DNA of 64,000 bases from UBA2705 sp963977105. Lineage in GTDB: Bacteria; Pseudomonadota; Alphaproteobacteria; Micavibrionales; Micavibrionaceae. Shown here piece after piece: positions 16,877 to 24,820 of this stretch (positions within the stretch are counted from its first letter, which is position 1; the number at the start of each line of letters is the position of its first letter). Under the pieces are notes generated by a model. That model worked only from the letters and a program-made list of their open reading frames with translations. It was not told the origin of the DNA and searched no databases. The position numbers and the translations under genes were made by a program. The stretch lies in the NCBI GenBank assembly GCA_963977105.1, contig CAXBNI010000001.1, positions 248,001 through 312,000 of the forward strand. Direction: 5' to 3'.

Positions 16877-18961
16877 ATGAAATCCATACGCGCCGATTTA
16901 AAACAGCCATTTAAAAGTTTAGAAGAACTGTATACGCATTTATGCCGTCTTTCTGAGGTTGGGTATTTACGCGAACAAAAAATTGAAAATTATATCTCCG
17001 AAAAAGTACGCGTTGTTGGCGAAATTCGCCGCCTTGCTGAGGAAACAGAAGATAGAAAAGCGCTGAATTATTATGCGTCGCTTATCTTGAATAAAGCGAC
17101 CTATATTCCGCATGACGTTAGCGAAGCTATAGAATGCTTGCTGCGCTCTTGTAAGCTGGGTGATGTAAAGGCACATTATATGTTGCTTCGCCTGTATTCA
17201 GGCCAGTATGATGGTGAGTATCGTGCGGAAGATCATCAAGAAGAAATTGAACGCCATTTGTCGGCATTAAAAATGCTAGAAGATCACCATTACGCGCAAT
17301 ATTTCCTTGCAAAACATTATTTTGAAAGTGGCGACGTGCAGAGCGCTATGCCGTATTTTGAATTAGCTGTTGCAGCGCATGTGCCCGAAGCTTTGTGCTT
17401 CAAAGCAAAGGCATGTATGCGCGGCAATATAGAGGGGCTTGCTAAAGATGGTAAAACGGCATTCTCATTGTTTAAAAAAGCTTATGAACGCTGCATTGTT
17501 TTAGGTGACTCCGCCTTGATGGAAGAGCATTTAAAACACCATATCCTGTATCATCTCGGGTGCATGTATGTGAACGGCTTTGGCGTACTTGCCAATGGTT
17601 ATACTGGGCGCTGCCTGATTGTGAAAGCATCAGAGAAAAACGAAGAAGCACAGAAATATTGTGAAAGCCAGCTTGCAGGCTCTGAATGGTTTGATGATTT
17701 GTGCCGCGACGTACAAAATCTTGATGTTGATAGTTTCTTTGACGGTACATCGGCGTCGTTAGATTTTAAGAAAATTATTAATGATGATGACCAGTGGCGT
17801 ATAGCAGGTAATGCTCGTTTTTATAGCGCTGACGATGATGACGGCGAAGAACATACGGACGAAGCATCATATGATGAGAATGGTGAAGCGGGCGATAACA
17901 GCCGACGGAACACTGAGATTTTTGACCCGATGGCTCAATTCGGTGATGCTGATATCGAGATTAAGGTCTTTGAAAGAGGCGAAGATTACTTTGACGAAAG
18001 TGAATTAAACGCCTTCACGCGGGATAATGACGATAACAGGTTCACACTAAAGAATAAACGCGCACCCAAAATTCGCCTAGAGCCGCTTGGTAAAAAGGCG
18101 CTTGATAAGGTGTTTGAACCTTTGGATCAAATGATTGGCTTGAACGAAATTAAAAAAGAAGTGCGCTCTATCGTTAACTTGGTGCAGTTAAATGCATTGC
18201 GCGAAACGCAGAAATTACCATCAATCCCAGTGAGTGCGCATATGGTTTTTGCCGGCCCGCCAGGTACAGGTAAAACAACCGTTGCGCGCCTTGTTGGTGA
18301 CATATTGTGGGAGATTGGTTATTTATCATCTGGTCACGTGGTTGAAGTTGCGCGCCAAGATTTAGTCGGTGAATATATTGGACACACAGCAAAAGAAACG
18401 GCGCGTGCGCTGAGCGCAGCGCGGGGCGGGATATTCTTCCTTGATGAGGCTTATAGTTTGAGCATGTCAGATTCTAGCCGTGACTTCGGTTATGAAGCCG
18501 TTGATACAATTAACAAATATATGGAAGACCACCGTGATGACATGATCGTTATTGCGGCTGGTTATAAAGACGAGATGGCAGGGTTCCTAACCGCGAACCC
18601 CGGCTTAAATTCACGGTTTAAACACCACCTCGATTTTGAACCGATGGATGGAGAGCAGCTATTTGCGGTTTATAGTGAAATGTGTAAGCAATATAAGCTT
18701 GAGTTGGCTGAAGATGCTGGCGAATTGCTGCTAAAAATATTGAAAAAAGCGCATCGCCAAGGCGAGTTTCATAAATCTAACGCCCGTGGCGCGCGTGATA
18801 TGTTTGAACGTATGCTCGTCAAGCAGGCGCAGCGCCTTGCCGATGATATGGAGAATATTGAAAGCGTGGATTTACAGACGATCTTGAAACAAGATATCTA
18901 TGTGTCCGATACGATGCGCGATGGCAACATCACTTACTTGTCTTCCAAAAAAGATGATTAA
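16877..18961 (+). CDS. Sel1-repeat protein fused to a CbbX/SpoVK-type AAA+ ATPase
   Basis: 694 residues in three parts. Residues about 60-270 are helical repeats of the Sel1/TPR kind (AHYMLLRLYSG, AQYFLAKHYFESGD, HLGCMYVNGFGV). Residues about 316-342 are a strongly acidic linker. Residues about 410-685 are an AAA+ domain of the CbbX family, with Walker A GPPGTGKT at 460-467, Walker B IFFLDEAYS with Asp523-Glu524, and a sensor NPGLNSRF. Relatives include CbbX (rubisco activase) and the EccA ATPase of type VII secretion, which also joins helical repeats to this ATPase. No rubisco or secretion genes are nearby. The repeats probably choose a protein client; which one is unknown. Confidence 0.85.
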   Translation: MKSIRADLKQPFKSLEELYTHLCRLSEVGYLREQKIENYISEKVRVVGEIRRLAEETEDRKALNYYASLILNKATYIPHDVSEAIECLLRSCKLGDVKAHYMLLRLYSGQYDGEYRAEDHQEEIERHLSALKMLEDHHYAQYFLAKHYFESGDVQSAMPYFELAVAAHVPEALCFKAKACMRGNIEGLAKDGKTAFSLFKKAYERCIVLGDSALMEEHLKHHILYHLGCMYVNGFGVLANGYTGRCLIVKASEKNEEAQKYCESQLAGSEWFDDLCRDVQNLDVDSFFDGTSASLDFKKIINDDDQWRIAGNARFYSADDDDGEEHTDEASYDENGEAGDNSRRNTEIFDPMAQFGDADIEIKVFERGEDYFDESELNAFTRDNDDNRFTLKNKRAPKIRLEPLGKKALDKVFEPLDQMIGLNEIKKEVRSIVNLVQLNALRETQKLPSIPVSAHMVFAGPPGTGKTTVARLVGDILWEIGYLSSGHVVEVARQDLVGEYIGHTAKETARALSAARGGIFFLDEAYSLSMSDSSRDFGYEAVDTINKYMEDHRDDMIVIAAGYKDEMAGFLTANPGLNSRFKHHLDFEPMDGEQLFAVYSEMCKQYKLELAEDAGELLLKILKKAHRQGEFHKSNARGARDMFERMLVKQAQRLADDMENIESVDLQTILKQDIYVSDTMRDGNITYLSSKKDD

Positions 18962-18964
18962 GCA

Positions 18965-19303
18965 TTAAATAATAAAACGAATACCTAGGGAACGAAGCTT
19001 GGCTTCGTTTTCTGCCTTTATAGCCGTTATCTTGCTATTGAGCTCTTGGGGCGGCGTTGTGACGTAATGATTTTTACCGTCGTTCATATGAACAGCAGAC
19101 CCCACGGCGAACTGTTTTGTTTTTACATTGTAGAAATGGTCATTATCCTTAATGGATGAAATTTCATTAAAATCCAAAATTATACTGCGGGAGGGGATGA
19201 TTTGCTTTTTGTTTGTATCCGTAAAACTAAATGTCTTCAGGTCAACATGTGTGTTAAAAATATTGCTGAGAAGCTTGATGATTTCTACTGTGCGCTCGGT
19301 CAT
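18965..19303 (-). CDS. unknown protein with one FlbD-like module (motAB-downstream cluster, gene 4)
   Basis: 112 residues, and the last gene of a leftward run that follows motA-motB. It holds one copy of the module shared by the run: an N-terminal strand pair (FSFTDTNKKQII), an ISSIKD stretch, then VHMNDGKNHYVTT followed by the helix PQELNSKITAIKAENEA. This order (strands, 'I-x-x-I-x', a strand-turn-strand hairpin, then an acidic helix) resembles the FlbD/SwrD family of flagellar small proteins, though the resemblance was judged by eye. It starts 4 bases after the previous gene's stop, which suggests translational coupling, since its own ribosome site is weak. Confidence 0.65.
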   Translation of the reverse strand: MTERTVEIIKLLSNIFNTHVDLKTFSFTDTNKKQIIPSRSIILDFNEISSIKDNDHFYNVKTKQFAVGSAVHMNDGKNHYVTTPPQELNSKITAIKAENEAKLRSLGIRFII

Positions 19304-19307
19304 TGTT

Positions 19308-19937
19308 TTATAAATTTAACTGTTTGAGAAGGCCAATGGCTTTTGCTTCTATTTTTTCTTCCGCGTCAAGAAATAGGGCGCGTAGCTCATCTTCTGTTTG
19401 TGTTATATGTAGCTCTCTTTTGCCAAAGCAGCCTTCGTTCTTTAACAATATAGATGTTTTCGCGAAGGGAATGGGGTAGCATTGAGAGCTCAGCGTATAG
19501 GCATGATGGCCAATAAACTGATCATAAAAAATATGTTCAGCGCGTGATTCGCTGCCGGCCATAGGGTCGTTTGTTGCAGTCACAGTTACAGTAGCACGCA
19601 GAAAATCCATTTTTATTTTTGATGATTGCTGCAGTTCAAAAGGTTTACGGCTTTCAATTTTGTATTCGGCCTCAGCATATAAGTCTTCTAGCTCTTCTAC
19701 GCTGTGCGACGTGAAAAATGATTTATCAGCGAATAAACCATCATCCGTTTTGTGGCGTAATGTGACGGTTGACTGCGCTGCGATGTAGCCTTCATATCCG
19801 GGCTCTCGACTTGCCTTGTAGGGGGCGTAACTGACGATATGGTCATAGAAGAAGGAGCGCTTTCTTATCGGGCTACCATATTCGTCGACGACATCAAATG
19901 TAATGCTCTGACGATAAAAATCTTTTTCTAAGTCCAT
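19308..19937 (-). CDS. unknown protein with two FlbD-like modules (cluster gene 3)
   Basis: 209 residues made of two tandem copies of the cluster's module. Copy 1 (about residues 8-97) begins ITFDVVDEYGSPI and ends with FFTSHSVEELEDLYAEAEYK; copy 2 (about 106-205) ends with LHITQTEDELRALFLDAEEK. The endings align clearly: a strand, T/S, then an acidic helix of the form EELxxLxxxAExKIE. It has no signal peptide or membrane segment. It begins 2 bases after the previous gene's stop. I do not recognise it from any named family beyond the FlbD-like resemblance. Confidence 0.65.
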   Translation of the reverse strand: MDLEKDFYRQSITFDVVDEYGSPIRKRSFFYDHIVSYAPYKASREPGYEGYIAAQSTVTLRHKTDDGLFADKSFFTSHSVEELEDLYAEAEYKIESRKPFELQQSSKIKMDFLRATVTVTATNDPMAGSESRAEHIFYDQFIGHHAYTLSSQCYPIPFAKTSILLKNEGCFGKRELHITQTEDELRALFLDAEEKIEAKAIGLLKQLNL

Positions 19938-19939
19938 AA

Positions 19940-20440
19940 TTACTTAATCCCTAACGTATATTTTTGCAGCATTTTTATATGCGTGCGTTCTGCGCTTTCA
20001 ATTTCTGTATCTAGCTCTTTTAGACTATCAAGGCACTCTATTCGTCCATGATGCTGCGTTATGACTCCGACAAGACTATACTCATCATCCATGCGGATAA
20101 TGCTGTTGGTGGGGATATAGTTTACGCAATCATCATCATCACGAAAGCGTGCGAATACATTAAATGACATTAAAGAGTCTTGGTTGATAAGGCGGGTTGC
20201 TTTTAATTTTTTCAGATGTTCTTGCTGTGCGCATAATACGCGCTCATATATATCTTCTGGTGTTTCGCGGGTGATCCATTTTGCCTCCGCACTTCGTAGA
20301 GAACTGCGATTTCCATCATCCTTATCATATTCTTTAGGGGGGCAGCGACCTTCAATGCGTGTGATTTTTGCGATATTGATGCGTGCAGTGTTACCCTCGG
20401 CATCAGTGGCATTTATAAAGGCTTGGATCAGTTGTGACAT
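19940..20440 (-). CDS. unknown protein with two FlbD-like modules (cluster gene 2)
   Basis: 166 residues, again a tandem pair. Copy 1 (about 4-85) reads AFINATDAEGNTARINI, ITRIEG, then WITRETPEDIYERVLCAQQE. Copy 2 (about 90-160) reads SFNVFARFRDDDDCVNYI, SIIRMDD, then RIECLDSLKELDTEIESAE. A good ribosome site (GGGAGCG) precedes the ATG. The gap of about 100 bases upstream separates it from cluster gene 1, so it may have a promoter of its own. Probably cytoplasmic. Confidence 0.65.
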   Translation of the reverse strand: MSQLIQAFINATDAEGNTARINIAKITRIEGRCPPKEYDKDDGNRSSLRSAEAKWITRETPEDIYERVLCAQQEHLKKLKATRLINQDSLMSFNVFARFRDDDDCVNYIPTNSIIRMDDEYSLVGVITQHHGRIECLDSLKELDTEIESAERTHIKMLQKYTLGIK

Positions 20441-20541
20441 TGTTCGCTCCCGTTACTTTGGAAGTAATATACTAAAGCGACAGTATTATGTCAATATAAT
20501 TATAATTATAGAAAGACGAGTGATACAGTAGGCGGCGTAGC

Positions 20542-21243
20542 CTATAGGCAAAACTCTTTCACGTGGTCTAAAATGGCCTGCTTACGCTCAGCAATAGCGG
20601 CTTGAATTTCTTGCGCGTTTTCGGTGACAATATAGTGATTACCGCTTGCAAATGTGACCCGTGAAACGGCGGTTAGTTTTGCGCGGGATTCTCCAGGAAA
20701 CAAAACATCTTCTTTGACAGTATCTATGGTCTCGATACCGTCATAGTTCTCTATGGTGGTCTCTATGGGCTTACGGTTGCCGTCAATGCTAACCTTATGC
20801 AGCGCAATGGCTTTGTTAAAATTGATCGCGAGCTCTAGCTTTAATTTTTGGTGCTTTACGTGGTCTTTTTGCGCTTGGATAACTTCTGCAATTTGTATGG
20901 GAGTTTGTTCAACTATAAAGCGCTTATTATCAAGTGTATAAATTTCGCTGCCTGCTCTGTATTGATGGGTGGTATTAACTTGCTGTGGCTCTAGGCGTTT
21001 TAAAAGACGTGCGAAAACGCCTGCATCCCGTGCCAGCGCTGTCTTGGGGTGCTTTGTTTCAACGCTGTCTATGACGGATGTCTGTTGCTGATAGCTTGCA
21101 ATCAAGTCGTAATCAGCAATCGTAATGTCTTCACGAGGGTAGAAATACAAAGAGCCATCCTGACGCTTCATTTGAGTGAGTTTAATAGACTTATCGAACT
21201 CTGTATCTTCGACGTTTATGGTCACTTTTTCTACGGATGTCAT
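20542..21243 (-). CDS. unknown protein with two FlbD-like modules (cluster gene 1)
   Basis: I take the ATG at 21243 (MTSVEKVTINVED), preceded by AGGG, over a TTG at 21288. The 233 residues seem to hold two diverged modules: the first ends IYTLDNKRFIVEQTPIQIAEV near residue 128, the second ends VTFASGNHYIVTENAQEIQAA near residue 215. The endings match the single module of cluster gene 4 (VHMNDGKNHYVTTPPQEL). It begins about 67 bases after the motB stop on the same strand, so read-through from the motor operon is plausible. Function unknown. Confidence 0.65.
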   Translation of the reverse strand: MTSVEKVTINVEDTEFDKSIKLTQMKRQDGSLYFYPREDITIADYDLIASYQQQTSVIDSVETKHPKTALARDAGVFARLLKRLEPQQVNTTHQYRAGSEIYTLDNKRFIVEQTPIQIAEVIQAQKDHVKHQKLKLELAINFNKAIALHKVSIDGNRKPIETTIENYDGIETIDTVKEDVLFPGESRAKLTAVSRVTFASGNHYIVTENAQEIQAAIAERKQAILDHVKEFCL

Positions 21244-21310
21244 GTCCAGCCCTAACTTCAGTTTATGAATATACTGTAGTTTTAGCAAAGCAATCCAGCC
21301 ATGTCAATGT

Positions 21311-22348
21311 TTATGGAAAGACAACATCGCCTTGTGATGGCCTGTAGCCGGGGTCGGGTAAATCATCGGGGGAGAAGAGGCTGCCATCTTCATTATACGC
21401 GCCTTCACGTACAGATTCAACTTCCTCATAGGCCGCGTCTTCGCCTTCAGGGGCGGTGAATTCCTGATTAAGCAGCACAATCGAAATCCTCCTGTTTTTT
21501 GCGGCCGATGGGTCTTCTTTAATAAAGGGATCGCGCGCGGATTTGCCAATAACATTTTCAATTTTATCATCGGGATAACCGCTTTTTTGTAATACGCGGC
21601 GCGTTGCATTTGCGCGGTCAGCTGAAAGCTCCCAGTTTGAATAGTTTTTGCGTGAAGTGTAGGGCTTAGAATCCGTATGACCGCGAATGGATAAATCATT
21701 CGGCATATCCGTAATAACTTCAGAGATAAGACTTAAAATTTCTTCTGTTTTGCTGAACATTCTTGCGCTGCCACTGGCGAACATCGCTTCACCTTCTTGG
21801 TCGACGATCTGGATTTTCAGGCCCTCTGGTGTGATCTCAACAATGATGTTCTCTGAAAGCTTATTGAGTCGTGGATTTGCTTGTATGGCTTGTTCTAACT
21901 CGCGTTTTTTGTCCTCAAACTTTTCTTTTTGTCGGCGCTCAAATTCTTTTTTCAGCGCTTCGTCTTTCGCGCTTTTCAGGTTTGCTTTCTTATTCGTTTC
22001 ACCTTCACCGGCTTTCGGACGGCTTGGGTTCGGTTTTGAGCGTGCAGTCAAAGGATTGTTGTCATGTGCACGGGCGCCGTCTGGCGAGTTTGTGCGTCCG
22101 CCCATCGCACCATTAGATCCACCTGTAGCGGCGGAGACTTGCGGGTGGGTCGGGTCATTGAAGAAGGCTGAAAGCTGCGATTTCATTTCATCAGTGGTCA
22201 CGTTAAGCAGCCAAAGTAAAAGGAAGAACGCCATCATCGCGGTCACAAAATCAGCATAAGCGACCTTCCATGCACCGCCGTGATGGCCGTGCCCAGCTTT
22301 TTTGATCTTCTTAATAATGATCGGTTGCTTACTTGGTTCTTCAGCCAT
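21311..22348 (-). CDS. motB: flagellar motor protein MotB
   Basis: The stator subunit that anchors the flagellar motor to peptidoglycan. After a basic, His/Gly-rich N-terminus comes one membrane helix beginning AWKVAYADFVTAMMAFFLL, with the ion-binding Asp33. A long charged linker (residues about 60-165) follows, then an OmpA-like peptidoglycan-binding domain with LSIRGHTDSKPY and LSADRANATRRVL. The 345-residue length fits alphaproteobacterial MotB. It lies 54 bases downstream of motA, clearly in one operon. Confidence 0.95.
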   Translation of the reverse strand: MAEEPSKQPIIIKKIKKAGHGHHGGAWKVAYADFVTAMMAFFLLLWLLNVTTDEMKSQLSAFFNDPTHPQVSAATGGSNGAMGGRTNSPDGARAHDNNPLTARSKPNPSRPKAGEGETNKKANLKSAKDEALKKEFERRQKEKFEDKKRELEQAIQANPRLNKLSENIIVEITPEGLKIQIVDQEGEAMFASGSARMFSKTEEILSLISEVITDMPNDLSIRGHTDSKPYTSRKNYSNWELSADRANATRRVLQKSGYPDDKIENVIGKSARDPFIKEDPSAAKNRRISIVLLNQEFTAPEGEDAAYEEVESVREGAYNEDGSLFSPDDLPDPGYRPSQGDVVFP

Positions 22349-22402
22349 AAAGCCTTAACTCGGTTCGTTTTGTTTGCTTAGGTTACACTTATAATACATT
22401 TT

Positions 22403-23290
22403 TTAAGTCGGCGCAGGTATCTCGTTCAGAATTTCTTCAAGCTCTTGGAAGGTCGGCTGAATGTCATGCGGTAAGAACTTCCGAGAGAATTCAACAGCAA
22501 CCTGCGGCGCAGCGCCACTTAAGAAGGCGATCATACCCACACGAATAGATTTATAATACATGACTTCAGTTTGCGCACGCGCGGTCATAGCGCTGGCGAT
22601 AGGGCCAATAAAGCCATAAGCAACCCAAACCCCAAGGAACGTCCCAACCAAGGCGCCACCAATCATTTTACCAAGAATCTCTGGTGGCTCTGAAATAGAC
22701 GCCATGGTTTTAATGATACCCAAAACTGCGGCAACAATACCGAGGGCAGGGATACCATCTGCCATAGCCTGCATAGCGTGGCCCGGATGCGCATGATGGT
22801 GTTCAATGGTTTCGATTTCTTCATCCATCAGCGCTTCGATTTCATGTGGATTTTCGTTACCTAATGAGATGATCCGTAAATAATCGCAGAGGAAAATGAG
22901 GGCATGGTGGTTGTGTTGAAAGCTAGGGAAGTTAGCAAATAGCTCACTTTCGTCCGGATTTTCGATATGCGCTTCTAACGCAAGCCAGCCTTTTGTCCTC
23001 GCCAGTTTAAATACGCTAAATAACATAGAAAGCATGTCAATATAATCTGCTTTGGAATATGCGCTTGGTTTAGCAAGGGCTTTAAAGTAGTTCAGGGTAA
23101 ATTTTACGCCATCTGTTGTATTCGCAACCAAAAAGGCCGCGATTGCACAGCCCAGAATAATGATAACTTCACCAGGCATAGCAGGAAGAATAAGACCCGT
23201 GAGTAGTTTGATTGTTTTATCAACGCCCGCAGCAACCATAAGGCCGCCAACAGTACAGACAAGGACGAGAAGTAGACCAATAAATTTCAT
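22403..23290 (-). CDS. motA: flagellar motor stator protein MotA
   Basis: The proton-conducting partner of MotB, 295 residues, with four membrane helices (about 4-22, 30-50, 172-192, 205-227). Helix 3 carries ADGIPALGIVAAVLGIIKTM and helix 4 begins GGALVGTFLGVWVAYGF, both MotA signatures with the conserved prolines and glycines. Large cytoplasmic loop residues for rotor contact lie between helices 2 and 3. The start is followed directly upstream by the divergent ldtR promoter region, so motility genes and ldtR share about 260 bases of control DNA. Confidence 0.95.
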   Translation of the reverse strand: MKFIGLLLVLVCTVGGLMVAAGVDKTIKLLTGLILPAMPGEVIIILGCAIAAFLVANTTDGVKFTLNYFKALAKPSAYSKADYIDMLSMLFSVFKLARTKGWLALEAHIENPDESELFANFPSFQHNHHALIFLCDYLRIISLGNENPHEIEALMDEEIETIEHHHAHPGHAMQAMADGIPALGIVAAVLGIIKTMASISEPPEILGKMIGGALVGTFLGVWVAYGFIGPIASAMTARAQTEVMYYKSIRVGMIAFLSGAAPQVAVEFSRKFLPHDIQPTFQELEEILNEIPAPT

Positions 23291-23552
23291 TTTACGAATT
23301 CTTTTTTACTAATAAAACCATGTCGAATCAGAAATGTCTTTCCGTTCGGTTTTGTATTATGCGGATATTGGCAGGGGGGTTCAAGGTTGTTTGTGAGGTT
23401 ATAAAGATAACAAAAGCATAATTATGTAGGGATAATAGACAATTACTGCCGATCCCCCTTGATTTGTGCGTTCATTAAGTTGTAACTTTTGGACAATAAG
23501 GTTTACGAATCTATGTCGGATTTTGATATTTTTACTTAAGCGGAGAGAAGCT

Positions 23553-24026
23553 TTGACAACACCGTATTACGAAACCATACAGCTAATCGAAAGGTTGCAC
23601 CGTTATTTCTTGGATTTGCTGAAGGTGGAACTAGACCGCCGTGGCATTCAAGATATCAATAACATCCAAAGCATGATCCTACATAATATAGGGATGGATG
23701 ATTTGACTGTTGGCGAATTAACGCTGCGTGGGTATTATCTGGGTTCTAACGTATCATATAACGTAAAGAAAATGGTCGAGAATGATTACCTGATACAGGA
23801 ACGCTCTGTGCATGACAAACGGTCAATGCGCGTGAAGCTTTCAACGAAAGGTCGTGAGCTGCATGATTTGATTTCTGATATGTTCAAAAAACATGAAGCA
23901 AAGCTTGAAGGTACAGAACTTGGTAGTGGAAAATTGGATGATATGATCCACACCATGAAGATGCTAGAAAGCTTTTGGGTCTCACAGACCAACTTTACAG
24001 GATTGGCGAGCTTAGAAGACCTTTAA
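23553..24026 (+). CDS. ldtR: LdtR-type MarR family transcriptional regulator
   Basis: I place the start at the TTG at 23553 because GGAG lies about 10 bases upstream; the earlier GTG at 23466 gives an unrelated-looking N-terminus. The 157 residues are a winged-helix protein: LTVGELTLRGYYLGSNVSYN is the recognition region and SVHDKRSMRVKLSTKG the wing. LdtR proteins of Rhizobiales regulate an L,D-transpeptidase gene and affect motility. Here the gene is divergent from motA-motB, and an L,D-transpeptidase lies in the same window. That this copy regulates either is inference. Confidence 0.85.
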   Translation: MTTPYYETIQLIERLHRYFLDLLKVELDRRGIQDINNIQSMILHNIGMDDLTVGELTLRGYYLGSNVSYNVKKMVENDYLIQERSVHDKRSMRVKLSTKGRELHDLISDMFKKHEAKLEGTELGSGKLDDMIHTMKMLESFWVSQTNFTGLASLEDL

Positions 24027-24052
24027 GCTTTACGCCCGAAATGATTTTAACT

Positions 24053-24077
24053 ACGGGGGCAGATGCTCCCGTTTTTA
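24053..24077 (+). terminator. Rho-independent terminator after ldtR
   Basis: ACGGGGGC pairs with GCTCCCGT (one G-T wobble) across an AGAT loop and is followed by TTTTATTTTT. It separates ldtR from the small gene that follows. Confidence 0.85.
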
Positions 24078-24093
24078 TTTTTAAGGGAAATAT

Positions 24094-24297
24094 ATGATGA
24101 ATGATGCTTTAGCGGACAGAGAAGTGATTATTGAAATGCATCCATATGGGAATGTAGTCAAGGTCAGCGCATTTGATGTGGTTAGCCTCACGGAAGTTTC
24201 GATACAGGCGCCAAAAGGTACATTACAGGATATTATGAAGCGTAATGTGTTAAAGCGTTTGGAATATGTCATGCGCAAAAAGGGATTGATCAACTAG
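24094..24297 (+). CDS. small conserved-looking protein upstream of rpiB, 67 aa
   Basis: A 67-residue cytoplasmic protein with AAGGGA at good spacing before its ATG. It reads as three strands (REVIIEMHPYGNVVKVSAFD, LTEVSIQAP) followed by a basic helix (DIMKRNVLKRLEYVMRKKGLI). Small proteins of this kind sit ahead of rpiB or glyA in several Alphaproteobacteria (I believe the DUF6898 family, from memory). Function unknown. rpiB follows after 25 bases. Confidence 0.7.
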   Translation: MMNDALADREVIIEMHPYGNVVKVSAFDVVSLTEVSIQAPKGTLQDIMKRNVLKRLEYVMRKKGLIN

Positions 24298-24322
24298 GGG
24301 GATCACTCTATATAGATAAGTC

Positions 24323-24757
24323 ATGAGAGAAAAAATTTATATCGCAAGCGACCACGGCGGTTACGCATTAAAGCAATCTATGCTGAATATGTGTGCGGAT
24401 ACAGTCGAATGGGTTGATTTAGGACCCGAGACCGACGCGCGCGTTGATTACCCGGTTTATGCAGATAAAGTAGCAGAAGTTTTAAAAGGCGCACCAGATG
24501 GCCAGAAGGCTGTTCTAGTGTGCGGTAGTGGCATAGGCATATCTATAGCTGCAAATCGTCATCGCTGGGTTAATGCCGCGCTGTGTACGAATGAAGAAAT
24601 GGCGCAGTTATCTCGTGCACATAACAATGCGAATGTTCTTGTTCTCGGTGGGCGTATCATAGACGAGTCTACGGCGCAAAAATGTCTGAATGCATTTTTA
24701 AATACACCATTTGAAGGTGGACGGCACGCGGCGCGCGTTGCTATGATCACAGAATAA
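24323..24757 (+). CDS. rpiB: ribose 5-phosphate isomerase B
   Basis: Interconverts ribose 5-phosphate and ribulose 5-phosphate in the pentose phosphate pathway. The 144 residues match the RpiB/LacAB family: N-terminal IASDHGGYALK, DYPVYADKVAE, and VLVCGSGIGISIAANR, which carries the catalytic cysteine, then NNANVLVLGGRII. The gene is followed by glyA, an order common in Alphaproteobacteria, where the two join one-carbon and pentose supply for nucleotide synthesis. Confidence 0.95.
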   Translation: MREKIYIASDHGGYALKQSMLNMCADTVEWVDLGPETDARVDYPVYADKVAEVLKGAPDGQKAVLVCGSGIGISIAANRHRWVNAALCTNEEMAQLSRAHNNANVLVLGGRIIDESTAQKCLNAFLNTPFEGGRHAARVAMITE

Positions 24758-24820
24758 TCAAAAATTGTTATTTCTATTTGTAATATGAGGCCTGCGGTGC
24801 AGGCGTGAGGAGTGCCCCAA

